Assembly: GCA_910587155.1 (NCBI GenBank)
Contig: CAJULA010000004.1
Span: 62,001-126,000 of the forward strand
From: an uncultured Lachnospiraceae bacterium
GTDB lineage: Bacteria; Bacillota; Clostridia; Lachnospirales; Lachnospiraceae
DNA: 64,000 nt
Reading direction: 5' to 3'
The notes below the pieces were generated by a model. It ran no database searches. It saw only the letters and a list, made by a program, of their open reading frames with translations, and was not told the origin of the DNA. Below, in pieces: positions 23,051-33,300 of this stretch (position 1 is the stretch's first letter; the number at the start of each line of letters is the position of its first letter). A program made the translations under genes and the position numbers.

Positions 23051-25984
23051 CTACTGCTCTGCGCCCCGGGAGAGGGGTTCGAGTTTCAGAAACAGCTCCC
23101 TGCTCTCTTTGATTTTTTCCTCGTTTCCCACGACGCATAAGCACTCATCGGCCAGAAAGGCATCCAGATGCCCGGCCAGCGCCCGGATGTCGTCCGGTGT
23201 GGTATTAAGCATCTCATCCCGTTCCTTCTGTATCTCTTCGTATGTCATATTGGTCAGATAGGCCGCCATAGAGCGGGCTCCTTTGGCCGCAGGCGAAAGC
23301 GGCATATCACTCTCGCTGACCGCACCGATGATAAATTTTGTCATTGTGCGCTCATCCGCCTCAAAGTTTCGGACAAATGCGGAGGCTCCCTGATAGGCTT
23401 CTATGGTTTTCTCCAGATTGGGATCTCTGTAAGAGACAAAATAGCTGTCACCTGATCTGCCGAAACTGCACATACAGCCATAAGCACCACCCTTGACCCT
23501 GACCTGGTTCCATAAGTATTCATAGCCCATCAGTACTCGCAGCACTCGCAGCGATCCTGTATAGGGAAGCCCCTTTTTGATGAAATTGCCTGCCCGGCAT
23601 ACATACTGTACCTGCGCGGAAGACAGCAGCCCTTCGTTTTTCCGCCCGGTTACGGGCTGATATCTCTTCTTTTCCACGGGCTTTGTATGCAGCGCCGCCC
23701 GCAGTGACCGCACCTGCTCTGTCAGAGCCCTGTCATCGTCCTGCTGCGCCGTATAGTCCACCATCAGGTTTTCCGGACGAAAGATCATACAGGTCAGTTC
23801 CCTGAGTATTGCCGCCACCTGCGCTTTCTGTTCCTCAAAATGGTCATCAATCTCTTCCAGCAACCGGTACATGGACAGACCGTTAAACTGCTCGGACACA
23901 GCCGCCGGCGCGGAGAAATAGGACATCGCACGCAGGGCGGCCAGCGTATGGCCGGCGCTCATAAACCCGGCCTGTACTCTGGAACGGGCCTCACTGATGA
24001 TTTCATGCAGCCGTTTTTCATCATCCAGCACGGTCTCCAGCATCATCTCCCGCATCAGAGCAAAGGCTTTGTCCAGGTTCTCACATAGCACCTTCGTCCT
24101 GACCTCAAACATCACTTTGTATTCCTCAAGGCATCTGGCGTTGGTATAGCTGTTCAGAGCCGTACTGATGCCGCCGGTATGCAGATTTACTTCATTAAAA
24201 TAATCGTTGTAGCCATGCTCCTTTGTATCCATCAGGCCAAGGACAGCCTTATAAATACACAGATATGGAAATTTCTCTTCCGGGATGGCGCTTACGTCAA
24301 ACAGCAGCCTGATATAACCGATGCCATTTGTAAAAATATCATGATGAAGTATGATTGTGCCGTCACAATCCTCCACTCTGTTATAATAAGGCTGCGCCTC
24401 CTTTGTCATATCCTCCCGTTTCAACATCGGGATGGACTCCACCGCCTCTTTTGCGTCCGGCGCTTCCTGCCATGCTTCCAGTTCTTTTGTCCTGGCCGCC
24501 AGCGCTCTTAGTTTGTCCTCACTCATGGATTCTTTCAGGCGCGCCAGTTTGTTTCTCAGCTCTTTTTCTTCTCTGGCGGCCAGATTTCTCACCGGCTCCA
24601 CCATCACCACCGAATGATGTGTATTGTCCAGCAGATACTGCCGGATCAGTCCTTCAAAATAATCCGTCTGCGCCTTTTCCTTCATGATGGCAAATGTCTC
24701 ATCTGCTTCCACATGTAAAAACGGCGCCAGATCATCATAGAGCCAGCTGTCCAATACCTGCAGACCATACATCAGCCCTTTGGGATAAGAGCCGAAATCA
24801 GCCTCTCTGTACCGGAACTCATGATAATTGATGGCGGCACGCAGCGCTTTTTTGTCAAGTCCCTCTCTGCACAGACCTTCCAGCACCTCCCGGATCACGG
24901 CCATAAACTCTTCCTTACGGGAAATATCCGTATTTTTGGACACGATGCTGAAGTAAGGCTGTCTGATGCCGTTTTCATAGACGCTGTAAATCTCCTTGCC
25001 GATCCCCGCATCGGTCAGCGCCTGCTTGAGCGGCGCCCCTGGCGCGGAGCAAAGCACATAATCCAGAATCTGAAACGCCAGGTACAGCTCCCGGTCGAGG
25101 TTGCTGCCGATAACCGCATTGTAAGAAAGATAGCCATTATCCTTATATGGTTCACTGTCGGTAATGGGATACTGCTTTTTCACTTCCACACCCTGTTTAA
25201 AATGCGGCTGCTCTCTGATCCCGGAATCTATGGAAATGGCCTCAAAGTGGGACAGATATTCTCTGTCCATCCAGTCCAGACGCTCCGCCATATCCATATT
25301 TCCATACAGATAAATATAGCTGTTGGAAGGATGATAATATCTGCCATGAAAAGCCAGAAACTCTTCATAAGTCAGGTCAGGGATACAGGCAGGATCCCCG
25401 CCGGATTCCACACCGTAAGGCGTATCCGGGAACAGGGAGCTGAATACTTCCCGGTCCAGCACATCGTCCGGCGAAGAAAAGGCGCCCTTCATTTCATTAT
25501 AAACCACACCGTTGATCTGCAGTTCCGCCGTCACATCTTCCAGCTGATAGTGCCATCCCTCCTGCCGGAAAATGTTCTCTTCCTGATAAATATTGGGATA
25601 AAAAACCGCATCCAGATAGACGTGCATCAGGTTTTTGAAATCCTGGTCATTACAGCTTGCAACCGGATAAACCGTCTTGTCCGGATAGGTCATGGCATTG
25701 AGAAACGTGTTTAAAGAACCCTGCGCCAGTTCGATAAAAGGATCTTTGACCGGAAAATTCCGGGAACCGCAGAGCACCGAATGTTCCAGAATATGCGCCA
25801 CTCCCGTACTGTCCACCGGAGGCGTGCGAAATCCGATATAAAACACCTTGTTCTCATCATCATTGGAGAGCAGTGCCACCTTTGCTCCCGTTTTTTTATG
25901 CCTAAGCAGGAAACTCTCACTGTTGAGTTCTCCTATTCTGCGCCGCTCCACAATCTCATATGCCGTACATTCTTTTACATCCAT
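23051..25984 (-). CDS. M16C-family zinc metalloprotease (presequence protease / PreP-like)
   Basis: A 977-residue insulinase-type protease that degrades peptides inside a closed chamber. The inverted zinc motif HxxEH is present as HILEHSVLCGS near residue 67, with a downstream Glu in the NEMKGAFSSPDDV region. The usual four-domain length of about 970 residues, the TYEEFLAFHGRYYHPSN segment and the C-terminal half (RVKGGAYGCMCSFGR) fit PreP/Cym1-type M16C enzymes. No signal peptide is seen, so it is cytoplasmic. GGAGG lies 11 bases before ATG 25984, a little far; an earlier ATG at 26011 has none. Confidence 0.92.
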   Translation of the reverse strand: MDVKECTAYEIVERRRIGELNSESFLLRHKKTGAKVALLSNDDENKVFYIGFRTPPVDSTGVAHILEHSVLCGSRNFPVKDPFIELAQGSLNTFLNAMTYPDKTVYPVASCNDQDFKNLMHVYLDAVFYPNIYQEENIFRQEGWHYQLEDVTAELQINGVVYNEMKGAFSSPDDVLDREVFSSLFPDTPYGVESGGDPACIPDLTYEEFLAFHGRYYHPSNSYIYLYGNMDMAERLDWMDREYLSHFEAISIDSGIREQPHFKQGVEVKKQYPITDSEPYKDNGYLSYNAVIGSNLDRELYLAFQILDYVLCSAPGAPLKQALTDAGIGKEIYSVYENGIRQPYFSIVSKNTDISRKEEFMAVIREVLEGLCREGLDKKALRAAINYHEFRYREADFGSYPKGLMYGLQVLDSWLYDDLAPFLHVEADETFAIMKEKAQTDYFEGLIRQYLLDNTHHSVVMVEPVRNLAAREEKELRNKLARLKESMSEDKLRALAARTKELEAWQEAPDAKEAVESIPMLKREDMTKEAQPYYNRVEDCDGTIILHHDIFTNGIGYIRLLFDVSAIPEEKFPYLCIYKAVLGLMDTKEHGYNDYFNEVNLHTGGISTALNSYTNARCLEEYKVMFEVRTKVLCENLDKAFALMREMMLETVLDDEKRLHEIISEARSRVQAGFMSAGHTLAALRAMSYFSAPAAVSEQFNGLSMYRLLEEIDDHFEEQKAQVAAILRELTCMIFRPENLMVDYTAQQDDDRALTEQVRSLRAALHTKPVEKKRYQPVTGRKNEGLLSSAQVQYVCRAGNFIKKGLPYTGSLRVLRVLMGYEYLWNQVRVKGGAYGCMCSFGRSGDSYFVSYRDPNLEKTIEAYQGASAFVRNFEADERTMTKFIIGAVSESDMPLSPAAKGARSMAAYLTNMTYEEIQKERDEMLNTTPDDIRALAGHLDAFLADECLCVVGNEEKIKESRELFLKLEPLSRGAEQ

Positions 25985-26084
25985 AACGATCACTGCCTCC
26001 GTCTCAATCATCTGCTACTCTTACCTATTTTCATAGTATAACACTTCGATGGGAAATTATAAAGGGAATTATGATCTGATCTGT

Positions 26085-26113
26085 TTGACAAAACAGGAGA
26101 TATCCTGTATCTT
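26085..26113 (+). promoter_or_regulatory. Promoter for the DMT exporter gene
   Basis: TTGACA and TATCTT are separated by 17 bases, about 65 bases upstream of the GTG start. The -35 is perfect and the -10 matches four of six positions. Confidence 0.6.
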
Positions 26114-26176
26114 TACATACGATCACTTTCAGAACAATCTGGATTTGATAAATTTACCGTAAGAGAGGTGTTGATC

Positions 26177-27076
26177 GTGAGTGGATCAGAGAAAAAACAG
26201 GGGATTTTCCTGACTTTATGCGGAGGCTGTCTGTGGGGACTGTCAGGCGCGTGCGGACAGTTTCTTTTCCGTGAAAAAGGGGCCTGCTCCGACTGGCTGG
26301 TCCCCATCCGTCTGATGACGGCAGGCTTTTTGCTTGTGGTATTTTACCTTATACGAAATCCCGCCCTGTCCCGCCGGATATGGAGCAGCAAAAAAAGTGC
26401 CCTGACCCTGATCTGCTATGGCGTTTTTGGCATGATGCTCTGCCAGTATTCTTATTTCAAAGCCATCGAATACTCCAATGCCGGGACGGCTACCGTCCTA
26501 CAGTATCTCTCACCGGTGCTGATCATGCTGGTCATGTGCATCCATGAGCGCCGCAGACCCGGAGCCATTGACTGTATCGCCGTCACGCTGGCTCTGACAG
26601 GGATCTTCCTGCTTGCGACGCACGGCCGGCCGGGTCAGCTCGTCGTCTCAGGACGCGCCCTGTTCTGGGGCCTGTTTTCCGCTTTTACGGTCGTACTGTA
26701 CAACCTGATTCCCCGGGAACTGATGAAAACCTACGCCACCCCTTTTTTACTTGGATGGGCCATGCTGATCGGCGGCACGCTGCTTGCCATCCTGCGAAAG
26801 CCCTGGCAGTATCATCCGCGCATGGACGCAGAGACAGAGATCGCCCTCGCCGTTATCATCCTCTTTGGCACCATAGCCTCTTTCTCCTTCTATATGCAGG
26901 GGGTCAAGCTGATCGGCCCTGAAAAAGCCAGCCTCTACGCCTGCATAGAGCCTGTAGCCGCCACCCTGTTCTCCGCCCTCTGGCTTCGGGTATCTTTTGC
27001 CCCGATTGATCTGCTGGGATTTGCGTGCATACTGGCAACACTGTTTCTGATCACCTTATGGGGAAAGGAGCGGTAA
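26177..27076 (+). CDS. EamA/DMT-family transporter
   Basis: A 299-residue integral membrane protein with ten hydrophobic helices in two repeated halves, as in EamA (RhaT-like) exporters. The typical first-half segment ends in SNAGTATVLQYLSPVLIMLV and the second-half one in LIGPEKASLYACIEPVAATLFS. The GTG at 26177 is chosen because GAGAGG lies eight bases upstream; a GTG and a TTG slightly earlier overlap the site. Substrates of the family include amino acids, nucleotides and other metabolites; this one is unknown. It is one of the few plus-strand genes and stands alone between divergent minus-strand units. Confidence 0.9.
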   Translation: MSGSEKKQGIFLTLCGGCLWGLSGACGQFLFREKGACSDWLVPIRLMTAGFLLVVFYLIRNPALSRRIWSSKKSALTLICYGVFGMMLCQYSYFKAIEYSNAGTATVLQYLSPVLIMLVMCIHERRRPGAIDCIAVTLALTGIFLLATHGRPGQLVVSGRALFWGLFSAFTVVLYNLIPRELMKTYATPFLLGWAMLIGGTLLAILRKPWQYHPRMDAETEIALAVIILFGTIASFSFYMQGVKLIGPEKASLYACIEPVAATLFSALWLRVSFAPIDLLGFACILATLFLITLWGKER

Positions 27077-27141
27077 CATAAACAAAAAGAAAACATCTGA
27101 TGATACTCTGCTATCGTCAAATGCCTTCTCTTTCCCAATTA

Positions 27142-27214
27142 TGGAGCATACGGGATTCGAACCCGTGGCCTTAACAATGCGAATGTTACGCGCTCCCAAC
27201 TGCGCTAATGCCCC
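27142..27214 (-). tRNA. tRNA-Ala(CGC)
   Basis: Full cloverleaf of 73 bases on the minus strand. The acceptor arms GGGGCAT and ATGCTCC contain the G3-U70 pair that marks tRNA-Ala. The anticodon loop TTCGCAT gives anticodon CGC for codon GCG. The T arm holds GGTTCGAATCC. No CCA is encoded after the discriminator A. Confidence 0.95.
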
Positions 27215-27296
27215 TTTTATCATATTCCTGTTGTATCTGTATGCACGCATATGCTGCCGCTTCGCAATGCACACACCGCACCCAAAATCTATTATA

Positions 27297-27324
27297 ATTA
27301 TACCATAATCCCGCAAAAATGCAA
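27297..27324 (-). promoter_or_regulatory. Promoter for tRNA-Ala
   Basis: TTGCAT and a perfect TATAAT with extended TG are separated by 16 bases on the minus strand, about 80 bases upstream of the tRNA. Confidence 0.6.
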
Positions 27325-27415
27325 GTCAAATTTGTGCGCAGGCCACGACATCATGACTAACGCATGAACGAAGAAACTGTAAACATCTCATAAATCAGTC
27401 TGTGGCATTCCCGTT

Positions 27416-27913
27416 TCAGAGTTTCAGGTAATACGGACAGATATCCTCATAGGTTCCGTTTTTCAGCCGGAAACCGCCCGGTATCGTGCCCAGCTGATGA
27501 AAGCCGATCCTTTCGTAGAGATGTCTGGCATGGACATTGGAAGCCACCACTGCATTAAACTGCAGTATGCCAAATCCCGCATCCCGTGCCTGCCGGATAC
27601 AGTGGCACACCAGCTTTTCACCGATATGGCAGCCTCTGAGACGGGAAGACACCGCATAGCCTGCATTGGCAATATGGCCGCAGCGCCCCACATTGTTGGG
27701 ATGAAGGATATACAATCCCACAATCTCTCCTGTCTCTCCGTTTTCTGCCACACCGCAATAGCTCTGCACAGCAAAAAACTCCCGTCCCGTCTCCTCCGTC
27801 AGAGATTCCTCCTGCGGAAAGGCAATTCCCTCTTCCACCACTTCATTCCAGATGCGAATCATGGCTTGAATATCTTTTGGGGTATACCCCCTTATGATAA
27901 TCATATCCTGCAT
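27416..27913 (-). CDS. GNAT-family N-acetyltransferase
   Basis: A 165-residue acetyl-CoA-dependent acetyltransferase of the PAT-like GNAT group. The order of strands and helices is typical: an IRGYTPKDIQAMIRIWNEVV start, the central GYAVSSRLRGCHIGEKLVCHCIRQAR (acetyl-CoA loop, with RxxxIG in place of the usual R/QxxGxG/A), and the C-terminal ARHLYERIGFHQLGTIPGGFRL. The substrate is unknown. GGAG lies 13 bases before ATG 27913, so the MIII start three codons later is possible. It follows the small conserved protein gene at 28345 by 28 bases. Confidence 0.88.
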   Translation of the reverse strand: MQDMIIIRGYTPKDIQAMIRIWNEVVEEGIAFPQEESLTEETGREFFAVQSYCGVAENGETGEIVGLYILHPNNVGRCGHIANAGYAVSSRLRGCHIGEKLVCHCIRQARDAGFGILQFNAVVASNVHARHLYERIGFHQLGTIPGGFRLKNGTYEDICPYYLKL

Positions 27914-27940
27914 ATGTTCTGTCAGTCTCCTTTTCCTTCT

Positions 27941-28345
27941 TTACAGGCTCATCATCATGATATGCATCTTGGTCACTACCATCTCTTCCACAATGATCTC
28001 ATCTCTTTTGGCCCTCCAGTCTTCCTTTTCCAGGATCTCATCTATCGTATGATAGCCGCTTTTATACTGCCAGGTCCCCCTGGGCGTACGGACCGGAAAA
28101 TCCAGTTTAAACTTTGCTTTTAGCTGTCGGTAGACAAGGCAGGAAATATCGGTATCCCTGATAAAGAAAATATGATTCTCCGGCGTCGTGTCTCCGGCCA
28201 CTTCTTTCAGAATATAATGGCTAAGGATCGCTTTCAGTTTGAAGGGAACCGCCTCTTCCTCCATCATTTCCTGATAAGTGAATTTCGCTCCGATATATAC
28301 TTTGGAAACATCCTGCAGCACATATTTAAAATCCCTGTTTTCCAC
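27941..28345 (-). CDS. Small conserved protein, DUF5721-like
   Basis: A 134-residue cytoplasmic protein that I recognise only as a conserved clostridial type (DUF5721-like by memory). It has an N-terminal helix, MMEEEAVPFKLKAILSHYILKEV, a strand segment ENHIFFIRDTDISCLVYRQLKAKFKLDF and a methionine-rich end MVVTKMHIMMMSL. The start is GTG at 28345. Its 5' end overlaps the 3' end of the sigma-like gene by 20 bases, so the two are translated from one message and may work together. No function can be given. Confidence 0.7.
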   Translation of the reverse strand: MENRDFKYVLQDVSKVYIGAKFTYQEMMEEEAVPFKLKAILSHYILKEVAGDTTPENHIFFIRDTDISCLVYRQLKAKFKLDFPVRTPRGTWQYKSGYHTIDEILEKEDWRAKRDEIIVEEMVVTKMHIMMMSL

Positions 28346-29087
28346 GCCCGTCCCCGTCCTCTATTTCTTCGATCTTTCCGCCGCTGAGCCGCAGCGCTTC
28401 CTGTATCTCTTCCCCGGAAATCCCCGATTCTCCGGAAAGTTCCTGCACTGTCACCTTGCGCCCAAGCGCGTCCGAAAGCTCTTTTGCCGCATCGGCAATC
28501 CTGTTCACACGCTCTGCGGCCTGCTTCCCGATCACACCGGCAAGGGCATGTTCTGCCACCAGTCTGTCCATGGCATCCATGATCTTTCCGACCAGCATAC
28601 GCTGCGCCTCGCCTGCCTCTTCCAGCGCACCCAGCATCTCCATGCCTGACACGAGCGCCACATTGCCCTCACCCACCAGATCTTCCATCGTAACGCCCTG
28701 CCTCGCATACAGTCTGGCGATATCTGCCACCTGCGGCAGATAATCGGCAATCAGCCGCTCTATAGCCTCCCGCTTTCCTGCCATGGCAGACAGCATAAGC
28801 GCTTCCCTCTCATTTTCTCCAAGCCGGCCGGCCTTTGACACTTCTCTGAGATACCGCTTCAGATACTCTCTCTCCTCCGCATCCAGCACCTCTTCCGGAT
28901 CCGCCGGGCGGCCGATACCAATGCCCCGCTTCCGCAGATATTCATGTATCATCGTAAGCTGATCCTCATCCAGAGAAAAAGAGGCAAATGCCCTTGCCAC
29001 CTCCTCCGGAGCGATCACGCCGCCCTCTTCTTTCGCTTTCTTCCTAATCTTTTCCAGCGTCTGTCCGAATATGACTTCTTTTTCCAT
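28326..29087 (-). CDS. Sigma-70-like protein with regions 1.1, 2 and 3 but no region 4
   Basis: A 253-residue protein from ATG 29087 (GGAGG four bases upstream). The N-terminus (about 1-50, KIRKKAKEEGGVIAPEEVARAF to YLRKRGIGI) looks like region 1.1 of primary sigma factors. Residues about 105-150 (LIADYLPQVADIARLYARQG, DLVGEGNVALVSGM) match regions 2.1-2.2. Residues about 205-240 (RVNRIADAAKELSDALGRKVTVQEL) match region 3.0. The aromatic and basic residues of regions 2.3-2.4 used for promoter melting are absent, and there is no region 4 helix-turn-helix. It therefore probably binds core polymerase, if at all, without recognising promoters. Confidence 0.75.
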   Translation of the reverse strand: MEKEVIFGQTLEKIRKKAKEEGGVIAPEEVARAFASFSLDEDQLTMIHEYLRKRGIGIGRPADPEEVLDAEEREYLKRYLREVSKAGRLGENEREALMLSAMAGKREAIERLIADYLPQVADIARLYARQGVTMEDLVGEGNVALVSGMEMLGALEEAGEAQRMLVGKIMDAMDRLVAEHALAGVIGKQAAERVNRIADAAKELSDALGRKVTVQELSGESGISGEEIQEALRLSGGKIEEIEDGDGRGKQGF

Positions 29088-29171
29088 ACAACCTCCGATA
29101 TGGCACAGTCCATGAAAAAGCACGGCTGCCGCCTGCTGCCCGCCCGGATAACTGCCGGTGCACGATACCGC

Positions 29172-30047
29172 TCAGTGCCGTTTCACATGCTCATGTGTGA
29201 ACAGATGATCCTGACAGTATTCATAATTTCCCTCACATTTGGAGCAGAAGCGGAATTCCAGGTTGCCATCCTGTTCTGTCCGGCCGCAGATGGCACATTT
29301 ATGTCTGGTCATGCCTGTATTCTTCCTCACCTCCTGCTTAAATACCTGACGGCGACGCATCTGGCGCGGCCCCATCTGCACCATATTGCGCGTGCCGACG
29401 AAAAAGATCACCAGATTCAGCAGGGAGGCACCGATGATAATCCGCCCCGCCACGCCACTGTTATAAAATGCCACCAGTGTCAGCGCCGCGTCCAGCAGCC
29501 CCAGCCACTTGATCTTAACCGGAATGATAAAAAACAGCAGCACCTGCATCTCCGGATATGTCAGGGCAAAGGCAAGAAAAATGGACAAATTCACATAATA
29601 GGTACTGAACGAACCAAAAAAATAACCGATCACATCCGTAAAGAACACGGAAGCGCCATAGGTGGCAATGTCCTGGGGAAAAACCAGGTAGCAATAGCCC
29701 AGAAGCAGAAAACTGCCCAGAATTGTAAACAATATGCCGCTCAGCAGATACACATTGTATCGGAATACCCCCCAGGTGCGTTCCAGCGTACTCCCCAGCC
29801 AGTAATAAAAATAAAGCGTCAGCAGCAAAAAAACGCTCAGGCCGCCGGGTGGTATGATGATCCACGACACCAGCCGCCAAATCTGTCCATGTAAGATCAG
29901 ATACGGATTCAGTGTCAGATAATCCAGAAAACTTTCGTTTACAAACATAATGGCATAACCAAACCCATAGCATGTGATCAGCACAAGAGAAAGATTGGAA
30001 ATGGCATATTTGCCAAACCTGCGCTCCAGCTTTTCCAGAAACTTCAT
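29172..30047 (-). CDS. Rhomboid-like membrane protein lacking catalytic motif, with Cys/His zinc-binding tail
   Basis: A 291-residue protein with about six membrane helices. The segment GQIWRLVSWIIIP, then YYWLGSTLERTWGVFRYNVY, fits the rhomboid fold (WR motif, G..LE...G...Y). The GxSG serine motif is missing; the corresponding helix reads TYGASVFFTDVIG, and no His is seen in the usual helix, so it is probably inactive as a protease. The cytoplasmic C-terminus has C251, C254, C268, C271, C278, H281 and H285/H287, which can hold two zinc ions in a cross-brace like a B-box. It begins a minus-strand run with the sigma-like gene. Confidence 0.75.
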   Translation of the reverse strand: MKFLEKLERRFGKYAISNLSLVLITCYGFGYAIMFVNESFLDYLTLNPYLILHGQIWRLVSWIIIPPGGLSVFLLLTLYFYYWLGSTLERTWGVFRYNVYLLSGILFTILGSFLLLGYCYLVFPQDIATYGASVFFTDVIGYFFGSFSTYYVNLSIFLAFALTYPEMQVLLFFIIPVKIKWLGLLDAALTLVAFYNSGVAGRIIIGASLLNLVIFFVGTRNMVQMGPRQMRRRQVFKQEVRKNTGMTRHKCAICGRTEQDGNLEFRFCSKCEGNYEYCQDHLFTHEHVKRH

Positions 30048-30247
30048 ATTCTTCTACCTTCATTCTTTTCTTTTTTCGCAGCCGTCCATACAGACCGGGC
30101 TGTTTGTATCAGGAATCTGGCAAATGCCCTGCCAAATTCTCCCACATGTTCCGGCTCGTATATGAATATATTCTATCATTCGGCAATCTAAAAGTAAACT
30201 GAACTTTTTCTAAACAGGAAACTAAAATAAATTTAATATTTGAGAGA

Positions 30248-30276
30248 TTGCATTTTGTCAAAAGCTGTCGTATAAT
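30248..30276 (+). promoter_or_regulatory. Promoter for the activase-like gene
   Basis: A perfect TATAAT is preceded at 17 bases by TTGCAT, about 52 bases upstream of the ATG. The intergenic stretch from 30048 otherwise shows only AT-rich DNA. Confidence 0.6.
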
Positions 30277-30328
30277 AGTCAAGGTTTTCACGTGTGTATA
30301 ATAAATAAGAAGAAAGAGTGATAATTTT

Positions 30329-33300
30329 ATGAATAACTCTCGTTATTATTTAGGAATCGACATTGGTTCCACCACTGTTAAGATAGCGATACTGGATGGC
30401 AGTCATGCCATTCTTTTTTCCGATTACAAAAGACATTTTGCAAATATACGGGAGACACTGTCCGATCTGCTGCAGGAGGCATATACCGAGCTTGGAAACA
30501 TCACACTGCATCCCGTTATCACCGGTTCCGGCGGACTGGCTCTGGCAGGCCATCTGCAGCTTCCATTCGTGCAGGAAGTCATTGCCGTGGCTTCTTCTCT
30601 GGAAACTTTTGCTCCCAGAACAGATGTGGCCATCGAGCTGGGAGGTGAAGATGCCAAGATCATCTATTTTGAGAATGGCAATGTGGAACAGCGTATGAAC
30701 GGAATCTGCGCCGGCGGCACAGGTTCTTTTATTGACCAGATGGCGTCCCTGCTGCAGACGGACGCCTCCGGTCTCAATGAGTATGCCAAAAACTACCAGT
30801 CCTTATACACGATCGCCGCCCGCTGCGGCGTATTTGCCAAATCCGATATCCAGCCGCTGATCAATGACGGTGCCACCAAGGAGGATCTGGCCGCATCCAT
30901 CTTTCAGGCCGTGGTCAATCAGACCATCAGCGGTCTGGCCTGCGGCAAGCCCATCCGGGGACATGTGGCCTTTCTGGGCGGCCCCCTGCACTTCCTGACA
31001 CAGTTAAAGGCCGCTTTCATCCGTACTCTGAAACTGGATGAAGAGCATATCATCGACGCCGACAATTCCCATCTCTTCGCGGCCATCGGCAGCGCTCTCA
31101 ACTACAGAGAAGACAATGTCTGTGCACTGGAAGAGATCATGGAAAAGCTCTCCGGAGACCTGAAGCTGGAATTCGAGGTGGAGCGCATGGAGCCTCTCTT
31201 TGGCTCTGAGGAAGAATACCAGGAATTCTGCCGTCGCCACGAAAGCCACCGTGTGGCCACGGCCAGCCTGTCAGACTACAGCGGCCGCTGCTATCTGGGG
31301 ATTGATGCCGGCAGCACCACTACCAAGATCGCCCTTGTCGGAGAGGACGGTTCCCTTTTGTATTCTTTTTATTCGGGAAACAACGGCAGCCCGTTAAAGA
31401 CGGCCATCAATGCCATCAATGCCATCAAAGACATCTATGCCAAGCTGCCCAGGGGAGTGCGTATCGCCCGTTCCTGTTCCACCGGATACGGCGAATCCCT
31501 GATGAAGGCCGCCTTCCTTCTGGACGACGGAGAAGTGGAGACAGTAGCCCATTACTATGCCGCCGCTTTTTTCAATCCCTACGTAGACTGTATCCTGGAC
31601 ATCGGCGGTCAGGATATGAAATGTATCAAAATCAAAAACAACACCGTGGACAGCGTACAGCTTAACGAGGCCTGCTCCAGCGGCTGCGGCTCCTTTATTG
31701 AAACCTTTGCCAAATCTCTCAATTACAGTGTGGAAGATTTTGCGCGGGAGGCTCTGTTTGCGGAGCATCCCATTGACCTTGGCACCCGCTGCACCGTTTT
31801 TATGAATTCCAAAGTAAAGCAGGCACAGAAAGAAGGCGCACAGGTGGCGGATATCTCCGCCGGCCTGGCGTATTCCGTCATCAAAAATGCTCTGTTCAAA
31901 GTGATCAAAGTCTCGGATGCCTCCGAGCTTGGCCGTCACATTGTCGTCCAGGGCGGCACTTTCTATAATGACGCCGTACTGCGCAGCTTTGAAAAGATCG
32001 CGGACTGTCAGGCCATCCGCCCGGATATCGCAGGGATCATGGGTGCATTCGGCGCGGCGCTGATCGCCCGGGAACATTTTCAGGCCGACGAAAGCTACCG
32101 GACAACCATGCTGCCCATTGACCGGATAGGCACCCTGCAGTTTGAGACCAGTATGGCAAAATGCCGCGGCTGCACCAATAACTGCCGCCTTACCATCAAC
32201 CGCTTTACCGGCGGCAGGCAATATATTTCCGGCAACCGCTGTGAACGTGGCATCGGCAAAAAGAAAAACGAGAACAACGTCCCCAACCTGTTTGATTACA
32301 AACTGAAACGGATATTTGATTATGAACCTCTCACTGCCGACAACGCCCCCCGGGGCAAAGTAGGCATCCCCAGGGTACTCAATATGTATGAAAACTACCC
32401 GTTCTGGTTCACTTTTTTTACCAGACTGGGCTATGAGGTCGTGCTCTCCCCCATCTCCAACCGTAAGATCTATGAGCTGGGCATCGAGTCCATCCCCAGC
32501 GAATCGGAATGTTACCCTGCCAAGCTGGCTCACGGGCATGTGACCTGGCTGCTGCGCCATCAGATACCTTTTATTTTTTATCCGGCCATTTTTTATGAGC
32601 GCAACGAGTTTGAGGAAGCCAACAACCATTATAACTGCCCGATCGTTACATCCTATTCCGAAAATATCAAAAACAACATTGATGAGATCGGCCAGGGCAG
32701 CGTAACATTCCGCAATCCTTTCCTGTCCTTTACTTCTCTGCATACCGTAACGAGCGCACTGATCAGAGAGTTTGCGGACATCCCGGCGGATGAGATAAGC
32801 GCCGCCGCCGCCGCCGCATGGCAGGAACAGGAACATGCCAGGGAAGATATGCGCAAAAAAGGGGAAGAAACCCTGCGTTATCTGAAAGAAAGCGGCAGAA
32901 GGGGAATCGTCCTGGCAGGCAGACCCTACCACATTGATCCGGAGATCCACCACGGTATCCCGGAGCTGATCACGGGGTATGGCATCGCTGTACTGACGGA
33001 AGATTCCGTCTCCCATCTGGGCCGGCCGGAACGCCCGCTTATCGTCTCCGACCAGTGGATGTACCATTCCCGCCTCTACGCGGCGGCCTCCTATGTCCGC
33101 ACTGTATCCAATCTGGATCTCATCCAGCTCAATTCCTTTGGCTGTGGTCTGGATGCGGTAACGACAGATCAGGTAAACGACATCCTGTCCGGCTCGGGCA
33201 AGATCTATACCTGCCTGAAAATTGATGAAGTAAACAACCTGGGGGCTGCCCGCATCCGCATCCGCTCCCTGCTCTCCGCCCTCCGGGTCAGAGAACAGAA

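Noticed and set aside
22989..23144. Longer N-terminus for the DUF4349 lipoprotein overlapping the protease gene
   Set aside because: The signal peptide and GAGGAG ribosome site fix the start at 22988.
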